This document shows positions 1 to 13,085 of a stretch of 64,000 nucleotides of DNA, piece by piece. Made by a program: the position numbers and the translations under genes. Under the pieces are notes generated by a model. That model made no database searches. It had not been told where the DNA came from and saw only the letters and a list, made by a program, of their open reading frames with translations. Within the stretch, counting starts at the first letter, position 1. The number at the start of each line of letters is the position of its first letter. The stretch comes from Ophiura sarsii. Taxonomy: Eukaryota > Echinodermata > Ophiuroidea > Amphilepidida > Ophiuridae. The stretch covers positions 51,812,639 to 51,876,638 of the forward strand of contig CM069455.1 of NCBI GenBank assembly GCA_035610835.1, given 5' to 3'.

Positions 1-23
1 TTATTTTTCCTCCCATACTTTAG

Positions 24-161
24 GATATGATGTGGATGCCAAAGTGTGTACGTCTTGGATGGTTGCTACCCTATGTGCCACAGGAAAGGGAATATGGTGC
101 ATGGAAACAACATTATATTAGGTGTCTAAGATCACTTAATGTAGAACACAATGATCAAAAG
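24..161 (+). CDS. Host gene exon 1 of window (46 codons, phase 0-0)
   Basis: The acceptor is a pyrimidine-rich stretch ending TTTAG at 19-23 and the donor is AAAAG|gtaaag at 161/162. The exon is open for 46 codons and contains [17 protein letters not shown]. It joins the next exon in phase 0. Degenerate tandem copies of it follow in the intron, which supports its being the parent sequence. With no upstream exon visible, this is the least certain exon besides the last one. Confidence 0.65.
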
Positions 162-3100
162 GTAAAGTACTTATAGAGGGAGGAAGGGACTCAGATTATG
201 TGCCACAGGAGGGGTGGGGGTATGAAGCCTGGATAACACACTATATTAGGTGCCTGTAGAGTGTATATCACTTTAACCCTTACTCTCTGGGTGTCTTTTT
301 CTGAATTAAACTATCATGGGAGAAAAACGGGTCAAATTTGAGGGGAAAATCAGTCTCCACACGCACCGCGGATTGACCCCGGGCCGCGTGCGTGCAAGTC
401 TGATGATGCTCTATCGACTGAGCTTCACGGATGATGTTCAAAAAACTTAAGTTTTATTAACAAGTTGAACCACGCGCGGAGCATGGCACGAGATTGATGG
501 GGCCATCGCGCAGTATAGCACTGCAGGGTTTTGTAATGTCCAGGAAGGATTGAACCCGGGCCGCTTGCGTGCAAGTCTGATGCTCTACCGACTGAGCTAC
601 ACGGGTAATGTTAAAAAGAAATTTAGTTTTTTTAACAAGTTGAACCACCTCAAAAGGTAAAGTACTCACTAACAGGTAGAGGGAGGGAGGGACATAGGCT
701 ATTGTGTCTACCACAAGAGAGGGTGTATGAAGTCTGGAAAACACACTATGGGTGCCTAAGATCACTCAATGTTGAACACAATGATCAAAAAGTAAAGTAC
801 TCATCAACACTACAGGTATAGAGTGAGGGAGGGACATATGCTATTGTATGTTCCACAATAGAGGGAGTATGAAGCCTGGCAAACACACTATAGTAGGTGC
901 CTAAGATCAATTTAATGTTTAAAAAAAAGGGGTAGAGTGAGCGAGGGACATAGGCTATTGTATTTACCACAAGAAAAGGAGTATGAAGCCTGGAAAATAC
1001 ACTATATTATTATAGGTGCCTGTAGAGTAGATCACTTTAATGTTGAATACAATTATCAAAAGGTCAAGTACTCAGTAACAGGTAGAGGAAGTGAGGGACA
1101 TTGTATGTACCATAGGAAGAGGAGACTGAAACCTGGAAAACACACTATATATACATTAGATGTCTAAAAACAACTAAATGTGGAACTAATTAAGTAATGA
1201 AAGGTAAAGAAACCTTTCCCAACATTCAATTTCTATCTCAAGGATTACAGAACCATAGGCATGATTGTACTTATTTCAATGCATTGCTCTAATGATCCCA
1301 AATATGGTAATGGAATTCAATAATTTTGACATTTTTGAAACATTTTGTGAAGTTTTGGAATGTCGTCTGCAGACGCCTGCCGTGAGTGTTAATACAATAA
1401 ACAACAAAAGTATGATGGTTTAAATCATAATATGAGCATAGTGTGAGGAAATATGTAGTTATCCATTAACCCTAACTCTACTACACCACACGGCGACTGT
1501 GCGGGAAAAAATGTTTTTATAACCCGGCGTGCAGGTTTTTGGGCTACAAAACGGACCCAGGCTATATTTGCAGAGTGTCGACTGGCAGGCGTGGTGTAGT
1601 GGCTAGGATCTGGAATTTTGGGGGTCGGAAAAGAAATCTGTTGCCGTGTGGTGATTTATAGGGTTAAAAAACATTCGTACACTCTTATTAGTTACGAACA
1701 GCTGAAAACTAGTATATGCGGAGTGCATTGAAAGTGTATAATTGCACTCCATGTGCGTGCTTTACATGGGCGCACCACACACTTTATTTATTCCTTCACA
1801 CAGCACGGGTTCGCAGATTTTTACTGCAGGTGATATAAAACTTATTAACACATGTTTTACTGAACCAATACTAAGCATGTTTGTACTTAATTCAATGCAT
1901 TTCTCATGGTGATTCCAAATATGGTAATGAAATTCAATAATTTTGACATTTTTGAAACATTTTGTGACATTTTGGAATGTCGTCTGCAGACGCCTGCCGC
2001 ATGGAAAGTTAAGCTTTCCCTAAAATAAGGTTATCTTTATTTGTATGCAGGATATATACGGACTATTGGGTGATGGATCAGGCAAGAAACAAGAAAAAAA
2101 GAAGAAAGATGAATATGTTGAAATTACTGGTAAGTATGTTATGATTATCATATAACAATAAGCCTTTTTGACTTTTTAATAACTTTCAGTAGAGCTCACG
2201 GTTTCTTTGTCATTATTTTCTGAAGTAGCCAGATGTCAAGTGTACAATATTCGCAGATCACAGGCTAATGCGGCATGTAATCTTTGTTAATTCGGTGTTA
2301 TAACATTAATTATATCAACAAAAACAAATTGAAGATACAACTGGATGACTAAGTACCACAGCCGTACGACTCGCCGTATCCTGCTGTGAACAAAAGACCT
2401 CGAAGCATATTATCGAAATAGAAGGGTCACATGACTCATCATAATCAAAATGGCAGCAGTGGTGATGGACGCGTCGACTGCTGCTCCTGAATGTTCAGTT
2501 GATCTATCTATTTTAAAGAGTATAGTGAACTTTGCACACCCGACTGCACATTCTTTGTATTTCCTGTGAAGTACGTCCTCTCCTATTGAATATACCCAGA
2601 ACAATGTATGTATGTGTAGCGTACACTTAATTTGTGTTCAGGAAGGCGATGGAAGACTTCCTGGTCGCAGTATTGAAGTAAACACACAATCAGACAGAAT
2701 CAGAGAAACACACAAACAGTTTAACAGGAATTATTTGTAATCATTCGTTATCCAGTGTAATCAAAGCGTAGTCGTAGAATTTGGCAGTTTCAAAGTAATC
2801 TTTGAAACATTGTGACACCAAGTCATGTTTCTAGAAAGAAGTTTGTACCTTAATCATTAAGTAAATAATGACATCTATCAAAATAGGGCGCAATAACATA
2901 CGACCATAATGTAAATCAGACAAGGTCAGTCGGACACAGAATATGAATTTACCACATAATGTATTCCCGGCCCATAGATACCTAAGAGCTCCCCCGATCT
3001 TACTCGATTCTGGCCAAAAACCGGTGGCGCTCTTATACGATGGTCTATGTATGGGACCAAGAACATTCATCTTTATTATTTCTCAATATTATACAGCTCC

Positions 3101-6100
3101 AACACCATGGTTAGACCCTGATAAATGTCCAATGGATCTCCAGAAAGGATTTGAAGCTATGGCTCATTTTCAAAACCCTAATGCCCCCATCCCATCCAGC
3201 ACTGGCTATATGAACATGTCCAATGTGAAGCGCCATCAACGCTCATGGACCGAACCACCGAGGGCCTTTGAATATGGGCTTGGCTCTTCCGGGAGAAAAA
3301 GTAAACAACATCGATCAATGAAGGTAAGTTTGTACATTAAGCAAATATTTGATGCGTGAGAGTGTAATAGTTTGCAAATAATGAATGCCAGAGAGTGTGA
3401 TTGTTATACAAATGTGGACTGTTCATGAGGGAAATGGGGTGAACTATTGCCCCAAGGTGATCTGGAGACCGTAAATCTACTATTTTCCCACAGCCGAAGA
3501 CTGAGGGAAAATAGTAAGCTTAGGTCTCCAGATCCCCGAGGGACAATAATTCACCCCATTTCACAAATAAAGAGCAGTCCATATTTGTTTTATATAACGC
3601 ATGAAAATATTTTTGTGTCCGATTTTGATCAAATTAAACATGAAAAAGATCTTACAAGCGAGTCGATCCTCCATGCCATTATGGCAAAATTGTACGAGGC
3701 AGGGCATTTTTGTCTTTCAAAAAGTGCTATAGCACTATTGGCCGCCGGGTCAATAGTACATTTTGAAAGACAAAAAAAGACTGGGAACTGACGTCAAGCA
3801 TGAAATGGACCAAACTATTTTGTTATCTGATGTAGTATCCACCAATCAGATGGCTAGAATATTTTCATTCATTATATAAATACAAATATTGAATGGCTGA
3901 GAGTGTGATAGTACAAACTATATCACAAGGTCAAATTTGCACTTTTCCATTACATGAGACAAAGCAAACTGGACCGATGCCCCAAATCTGCTTACCTGTT
4001 AGTCGTGTGAATCTTGTTTGCAGATGTTTAGCAGACGACGCCATCTTTGTTGTTGTCAAGTCGCCGGGGAGATTTTCAACTTCGTAGTTGGCGTCATTCA
4101 ATATTTATGTAATATTCATAGTCGTTAGCATTGTTTTAGGGAACTGTGTTGATTTGAGGGAAGTAGTCAACACTTCTCCACCTTGGATAAACACAAACGA
4201 GCATTCAGCTGGCTCTTTTATTTCTCCAGTGTTGTTAAAAATGAACCAATAAAAAACCTCTCGCATGTCACAACATGGCGCAGTGTCATTGTATGCATGA
4301 CGCTTGTGTATGCCCAAATTACTTTGGTATCGGATAGATAAAAAATAGCATATTGCTCGCCAATTAGGAACTGAATAAACAATGGAGACTCTTTGTAATT
4401 ATTAAGATTGTAATTGCTTTCATCATGGTTCATGTTTCCTTGTTTTCAAATTCTTTAAATTCCAAAATGGATGAGTGGAGACAGATAAAATAGCAGTAAA
4501 ATAGTAGTGATAGTAGTGTGGATTTAGAGGATTGTTATAACTAAGTTTATAAGTGCCCTCATCATGAATTATAAATGTTTGATTACTTAAAGGTAGATGT
4601 TCCGATTTTCAACTTGAAGTTTTCTATTCTACATGAAAGGTCATCCTTAAAAAAGTTGTGTTCCAAAGTTTGAGTTGCATAGCTCTAATGGTTCTTATTT
4701 TAGACGCACAAGATGCTGTGAACTGTACCCATTGAGTAGTACACAAACCATATCGGAGGTTACCACCATTCGCGGTAATTCGACGTTATTTCATCGATTT
4801 CTCCGAAATTATACCGATTTAGGCCGTCAAATTTCAGTATGATGATGAAAAAAATACGAGCTTTCATATGATATGAAAATCTCCGTATGTTTAAAATAAT
4901 TCTGTGTTACGAAAATGTGATCGGGTCATCTACCTTTAAACACCTTTATAATCTTCAGACGGATGAATGGAATACACCAGGAGACAGAAGTAAGATGACA
5001 TTGTCAGCCAGTATGGATTTAGAGACTAGTCATGACCCGACCTCTAATACAATTGAATTGAAAGTAACTTCACCTGTAAGAAAACCTGTTACAAGGAGGT
5101 TAGTGGGTTTTAACATTTATAATCAAAGTAAACAAAATCAATGCACGTGTGCTGATGTTGATGTGTGAATAATGGCACGACTCCCGCAGGGGAGTGTTAT
5201 TGTGAGCTTATCAACATTTGCTCAAGTGCATTGATTATTTTTGATTTTTTGAGAAACATACACGACACTATGCAAATCAAAATTCACAAATCGAGCATAA
5301 TTTTGATCTGCAATAACAAAGAAAAACATGTTAACAAGTTTGCTAACACCCGCACTGAAAATGGGCGAACACGTGGTGCTTGAACAATGAATCAAAACAA
5401 AGCGTTAGGTGCCCCATTGAACGTTTCTTGCTTTCTGATTGGTTCGACACTACTAATAAGACTAGAGTGTATGGATTCTCATCAATCAATTCCAAGCATT
5501 ACCAGACCTGCTATGCAACTTTATTTTTTAAAGGCAATAGCTTGTACTTATTTATTCTAACTCTGTGCATATGTAATAGAGCAATATTCCCCTAATTGCG
5601 CCTTATTATCATGCCCATAATGCACTGGCTTAGATACCAACACAATCAAAGATGAATCCCTCTACCATGTGTAAATGCTGTGTTGATCAATAAACACGCC
5701 CTGATATCACTGCATAGAGTTAGATGAACAAATTATGAAGGGAAGGATATATGTGATCGTAATGCAATCATCAAATTAGTATGAAATCAGAAAATATCAA
5801 ATTTTTAGTTTTCTTCTTCATTGTATTAGTCATGTACAATGCAATATTTTGCGGGAAACCCCATAAAGAATGTACAATTGAGGACCCTAGATCTAAAAGG
5901 GGGTTAAGTCACAATCTTGTGAAATTGTAGTTAGTATCAGTTTTCTGCTACAATGAGTATCTCTGCACCCTCTGTTCAAATGTTAAAGTTAAGTCTTGCG
6001 GTAAAGCTGTGTAAGAGTCCATGGGAGGTAAAACCCGAGTGGGTCAAGTCCACACATGGACACAATGAAACCCAGTTTTTGCCATTTTTCTCAATGTGAC

Positions 6101-9100
6101 TTAACCCCCTTTTAGATCTAGGGTCCTCAATTACTTCCAAAGATATGAGCAATTAAAGGTTTTTTTTAAAACAGTAGAAAATAAATGGAATTCTATCCTT
6201 TGTTTGGTTATATTCCAAAATCAATATCTGCGAGTTCTGACTCATTTTGCTTGATCGCATCACACATTACCCTGCAAATGCAACATACTTTAATAATTGA
6301 CCAATCATACTCCTTTGCAATAAATTTCACGGTGTGCGTTTGGAAGCATGTGCGTTCATGGCTGGCTGGCATAAAAAGATGTATATGTCGGGACTGAGTT
6401 TAAACCTGGATTGGTGGGGTTTATCAACATATCCACACTTTCTATTGATTTCAGCCCGGGTTTTTTTGCTATTATAGCCAATTTTTACACATTTTTTCAG
6501 GTTTGTCAGGTTCATTTTGAACAATTGATTGCCAGAGGAGATAATTGCAATGTCGTGAAATAGGCTTATTCAAAATTCTCCTTATTTAATCTGTTTAATT
6601 GACAATTGCTCAGATGAGGATAATAGTTCCCAACCTTGTTCCCTTTGATTTTACATTTTTGATCATTCTTTTAACAGGAAGGACCTCTCAGCTGGTGGTT
6701 CCCGCTACTCCCTCGTCCATGCTAATCACAGCAATAAAGGTTTGACAACCCATCAACAGAATCCAAGAGTGCTACTTATATCTTCCAATGCTCCCTCAGT
6801 AGAGGTTAGTATATCAAAGAATCTAATGTGTGTGGATTGTTTGGGATGGGAGAGGGGCAAAGAAGATTTCTTGTGTAGTCCAGCATGCAACAAGGTTTTC
6901 CCCAAAACAATCAGTGCAAAACATGTGTTTAAGTAATTAACGGCATGGAGATCGTGTGACTTCACCTTCATACATAGTACATTATAGGCATCTTGACCAC
7001 AGATATGAAAAAAAAGTTGAATCCCTCCTAAAATGTGTTATTAAAAAGATAAAGGGTCTTTAAGAAAAACAAGAGAGGGCTGAATTAAAATCACAGCAAT
7101 TATACTATGACCCTCTTCATTTAACAACATTACAAGCCTTTTATTGTAATGTAATATCAATGGGAACCAGTAGACACTGGTGACATAAATCAGTGGTCAT
7201 GAGATGAAAGTGAGGCATGTTGGATAGTTGGTGTTGTTAAAAAAATCTTCTTTAGGAGAGGAGTGGGGGAATATTCAGAAAGTACCAGTGAGCTGGCGGT
7301 TCCCGCTTCTCTATCGTCCATGCTAATCACAGCAATTAAGGCTTGACAACCCATCAACAAAAAATGCAATGCTACCTTAGTAAAGGTTTAGTATAGAAAA
7401 ATCTGATGAGTGGGGTGAGGGTTTATCAAGAAGAAGTTGTTTGCTGTATAGGCTCCGCTATGCTTGTGTCCATTTGTAAGACAGCTAAAAAGGTCTTGAC
7501 AACCTACCCCTAATACAATCCAAAAGAGAACTACTTATGTCTTCAAATAATTCCCTTGGTGGAGGTCAATATAGAATCATTTAATATGTGAAGGTGGGCA
7601 CTGCATGGGGTAATCAGGGAAGATCTGTTGGCTGTAGGGTCCTACTCTCATGTCTATTATAATGACTGCCCTGATGTCTTGACAACCCATCACCAAAAGA
7701 ATCCATGAGTTCTATTTATGTCTTCTTATTGCGGGAGTGGCATGAGGGCCTGTTGGATTGAGGTTCCCACTTCTTTTGTGTACAATCAATCTGATGAAAG
7801 CAATGGACATATCCTAAAGTACAACTTGTTTTTTAATGCACCCTCAACATAGATTATCATACAGAATAATGAAATATATGATTGCACATGGGTAGTTTAG
7901 AGGGGGGATATCTCTCAAAGTGATATGTTAAGATTTGTATCACCATCCAAATTATTTCATTTAATGGCAATTTTATGCTATAACCTCTTATTTTAATAAC
8001 TTATATTTCCCGCATCATGAAATCAGTAAGGCTTTTCTAATGCTTGCACATGTTGAGTAATTACCACATTGTGCAAATGTGTGTCAATTTCCGCTATGCA
8101 GGTTACTTTGATTACACATCACTTTGGGTGACTAATGTTGATGCAGTCGTTATGACATCTTGTGTTGTTGATATGTAAACTTATGATCCATACGTGTATA
8201 TGCACATTTATTCTGGGTAAAAACTTAGGCCGTATTCCCACATAGAACAAAATCCCGAGTAGTCTAGACAAATCACTAGTGGGAACGTGATTCAAGTGGG
8301 TCCCGTGTTTATTGTTATTTTTTAAGACCACCTTGAAAGGTAGTCCCAATCCGGACTCCGGACCAAATCAATATTTGTTCATGTGGGAACACGATTCACT
8401 CGAGACTACTCGAGACCGTGTTATACCTAAAGTCCCGCGTGATGAAATAGGACGCAGTGATCATCACGATGTAGGTAAACAACTTAATAAACAATATTAC
8501 AGCACTAGTTTGTGGTTTTATATCAAGTATTGAGACTCATTGTGTTATTCAAAACCGATAGTAGCTATTTCTGTTGTTTGTATCCTATTTCCATGTGATA
8601 AATTGAATTTTACTTCACTTATAGACGCCATTTCAGGCAATTTATGAATGATTTTAGATTTACATCAGGGTATAAGTGGATTTTCTTATTAGGCACGTTA
8701 GACCACTTTGCTGAGTCACCGTTGTGACGATCACTTATGTGGGAATGCAACTTTCAAGTGGGTTTCGGCTGGACTAGTCCAGACCGGGACAACTTCTACT
8801 TATGTGGGTGGGAACACGGCCTTAGTCTAGGACTTGGTCTTACTATATAGGACTTCACATTTTTCAAATTGTCTTTTGAGTGAATTCTTTATGGATATGA
8901 GCCATTTTTAGTCATATGTGTAATAAGCTGTTGGCTTGCTGAGAAGACTGCATTGTGCAATCAATATCATGTGTTGTTAAACCTGTTTTCTTCTTCAGAT
9001 GTTATTGGCCTCAGTGAAGGGGGACGTGTGTGCGGTACTATATGAGTATGACGCAGCAACGCTGGAAGGGATACAAGAAAAACTTATCGAAACACTTGAT

Positions 9101-12100
9101 GAGAGGCAGGCTGCGTAAGTAAACAATTGTATTGTTGTTATAGTCGCTGGCAGAGAAATTTGGAACTGTAGCCCTATGGGAGCATGCTAAATAATGTGTG
9201 TGTGGGCTATAACATTCATGATGGCATACAATCGAGCCAATCGGATGCACGTGTTGGTGGGGACAAAGTGATGGTGCAGTCCTATTTTACCAATGGGAAG
9301 GGCACTTCTGTATTTATGCTTAATACGTGCTCAGAACAGGGAAAAAATACTATTTTTTTTGCAGCTGACTATAGAATCGGTAGAGAGGTAATTTGACCAC
9401 TCTGAGAATACAGATTGGTTCAATTGGTAATATATGAAGAATAGGGCAGCATTTTAGAATAAAAGTCAACAAAATAACTTACAATTATATTTAGTAAATT
9501 AAGCAGCATAAAAAACCCAAACCATGCAAATATTTTGTATTGGGCTCAATATAACAGCATGCTATATATTTATCAAACACATTATTCTTGAATCTTCTTT
9601 GAGAAATCTGTGCCTCACTATTTGCCTTAATTTAGGTAATGTTTAAACAGGCTCTTCAACTCATTTCCCATATAACTGGTAAATGCTCAGGAATTGTATA
9701 TTATTTTTCAACAATATGGGCAATAAGGCGACACAGAAAAAAATCTGTTCTACGCATCTCTTAGGTAGGGTTGGTTGTTTTTTAGTAAAATTTTATAAAA
9801 ACACAATTTGGTTGGTCAGTAATTAGAACAGGGTTGTTCTTTCTATCACCTAAAGGCAGTTATATTTCCCATTTACAGCAGCAAAATATTCAAGTGAATT
9901 ATATAACTTGTGGTTGGAAAAATCACCCATTTACAAATAAACAGTGTATGCATGATGGGTTGTGTATCTAGCCCCAACTCACAACCTCTCACAATGAAAT
10001 TGTAGTTTCATGACTCAATAGGCCATTGTAGTCACAACCTGCTGGATGTAAAATGTGTCCTCTCCTCACCAATCCCCTGTTTATCAGATTTTCGAGATGT
10101 ATATATATAGACTATTTCAAATCGAGAACGGAAAACTTAAGAAAAAGACACCGGGTGCAAACACTTTTTTCTGTTGATGACTTATGAGTTATCAAACTGT
10201 GCCAAAAGAACTCGGCCAATCGGAAAGAATCAGAATCGATCAAATATTTTCGGATTTGAAATATAGTCTATGGACTTGTAAACCTTTTCTGGTGTCACAT
10301 AAACTACTGATCCTAGCTCCTGTAAATTCTTTGGAATAAATGTCTGTATTATTTTGAATACATTTATATAGGAGTATAGGCATATTCACAAGCGGCGTAG
10401 CAGAGATAGAACTCACCCCCTATAACCACACTAATTCCAATTCCTTGGATGACCCTGAGACCAAACAATTCTGGGAGACTCTATGTAGCAGTGTGTTATC
10501 CCAAGATGCAGGGGGTCGGGTGGATGTCTTTGCTCCCTTGTATGCTACAGGTAAGTTGGTACACAAAATTATGATACATTTTATGACATGAGACCGAACA
10601 TTTATGGGAGACACTATATAGGGGTCCGGTGGTTGTCTTTGCTCCTGCATATGCTACAGGTAAGTTGGTATACAAAATGATGATACATTTTATGACATGA
10701 GACCGAACATTTATGGGAGACACTATATAGGGGTCCGGTGGTTGTCTTTGCTCCTGCATATGCTACAGGTAAGTTGGTATACAAAATGATGATACATTTT
10801 ATGACACGAGACTGAACATTTATGGGAGACACTATATAGGGGTCCGGTCGTGGTTGTCTTTGCTCCTGCATATGCTACAGGTATAAGTTGGTACACAAAA
10901 TTATGATACATTTTATGACATGAGACCGAACATTTATGGGAGACACTATATAGGGGTCCGGTGGTTGTCTTTGCTCCTGCATATGCTACAGGTAAGTTGG
11001 TAAACAAAATGATGATACATTTTATGACATGAGACTGAACATTTATGGGACACGTTATATAGGGGTCCGGTGGTTGTCTTTGCTCCTGCATATATGCTAC
11101 GGGTATAAGTTGGTACACAAAATTATGATACATTTCATGACATGAGACCGAACATTTATGGGAGACACTATATAGGGGTCCGGTGGTTGTCTTTGCTCCT
11201 GCATATGCTACAGGTATAAGTTGGTACACAAAATTATGATACATTTTATGACATGAGACCGAACATTTATGGGAGACACTATATAGGGGTCCGGTGGTTG
11301 TCTTTGCTCCTGCATATGCTACAGGTATAAGTTGGTACACAAAATTATGATACATTTTATGACATGAGACTGAACATTTATGGGAGACACTATATAGGGG
11401 TCCGGTGGTTGTCTTTGCTCCTGCATATGCTACAGGTATAAGTTGGTACACAAAATTATGATACATTTTATGACCTGAGACCGAACGTTTATGGGAGACA
11501 CTATATAGGGGTCCGGTGGTTGTCTTTGCTTCTGCATATGCTACAGGTAAGTTGGTACACAAAATTATGATACCTGTTATCTGAGGGGCCCATGCGAGGT
11601 GTTTGTCCCCTATATACTAAGTGGGTACATAAAATTACAATACATTTTATGACCTATGACCAAATATTTCTCGGAGACACTATATAGCGGGTCTCATGGA
11701 GGTCTTTGCTCCCCTATATGCTACAGGTAAGCTGATACAACAAAATGCAATATATTTTATTGTCTGAGACCGAACATTTCTGGGAGACACTACAAAGGGG
11801 GTCCCATGGACACAAAATTATGATAAATTTGATGACCTGAGACCAAACATTTCTGGAAGACAATATGTGGGCCATCATATCAAAACATACCACTTGTCAG
11901 TTTTTCTAGTTTCTAGATATGAAATAAAATGTCTTAGAAAATGTAAAGAAATGAAAGGAAATGATAAGCATCTATTCATCATATTTCCTGATTTTTAAGG
12001 CAAAATTTCAATATGGCACAATGTCATAACTGAGACATTAATTAAGGTAAAATATGGATAAAAGTAGGACAAAAATACTTATTATCCCAAGAAAATCAGA

Positions 12101-13050
12101 AATTATCCCAAAATAATCAACCACAAACCACAAGGAATTTTGACACAATGAACCATTCAAAAACAAACCTGTTGATAACTAGATTATTTTGTGAGAAGAA
12201 TCAGTTATGAATAAACAGGATATATCGTGATAAAAACAATCATCTCATTTACGACATTATGCCTTATGGGGTATTAATTTAAAGCTTGATTTTTGCATGT
12301 TTTGATGATGTCATTAGGTTTACAGCCCTTAAGCAAATTGAGCTAGTTTCACCGGCGAAAATACCCATTTCGCCGGTCATAAATTTAACCTCACTTTCTC
12401 TTTTCACCTGATTTATTGCACCAATTAGATCGTTATCACCTTCCTGGTTTAACCAGTCAGGGCTATTTTACAGCCATAGAGCAATCCATGCATGGTCATG
12501 ACATTGACCCAAGCAATTTGACTAGCAAGAGCATGGATCTTACTAGTACACCACACAGGGCCAAAGCACATGCTTGTGGTATTATTTTGAAATATTAAAC
12601 AAATTCCAGTTCCACACAATGTTCCCAGGCTAGAGTTAGACTATAGCTGGGAAGAAAAAACAAACAAAAGGAAAACTATGAAATATAATTTTTAAATGAG
12701 AAATTCATGATAGGACAATACTTCAACATGGGAAATGTTAAAGTACACATACTAGACCTACTAATAAATACATTTTTGACAAATAACAAATAGTAAAGGC
12801 CCCTCACCACTTTAAATAAAAAAGTCAGGCGAAGAAAACATTATTTTTGTTTAAGGCCAAATAAAAATAAAAACTAGTTTCTCGTCCTAACTTTTGAATA
12901 AAACTTAAAGGAAGATGAGGGCACTTTTTATTTTATTTTTAGTAAGCGATCGATGCAAAATCACCATTACCAGCGTGGATTGCATGATTGATTGCGCGTA
13001 TAAAACTTAAAGAGGACGAGGCTTTTGTAAACTCTTTTTATTTCCTGGTT

Positions 13051-13085
<35 letters not shown>

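Noticed and set aside
541..607. Functional tRNA gene on the minus strand
   Set aside because: A and B boxes are present, but the anticodon stem does not pair and a second degraded copy follows; SINE-like instead. The same holds for 29768-29872 and 60020-60120.
2943..3359. Single 138-codon gene starting at 2943
   Set aside because: Only 3097-3323 fits splice sites and the neighbouring phases; the upstream part is intron read-through.
10723..11562. 279-codon minus-strand open frame with repeats
   Set aside because: It is antisense to the exon-derived tandem array and has no independent coding signal.
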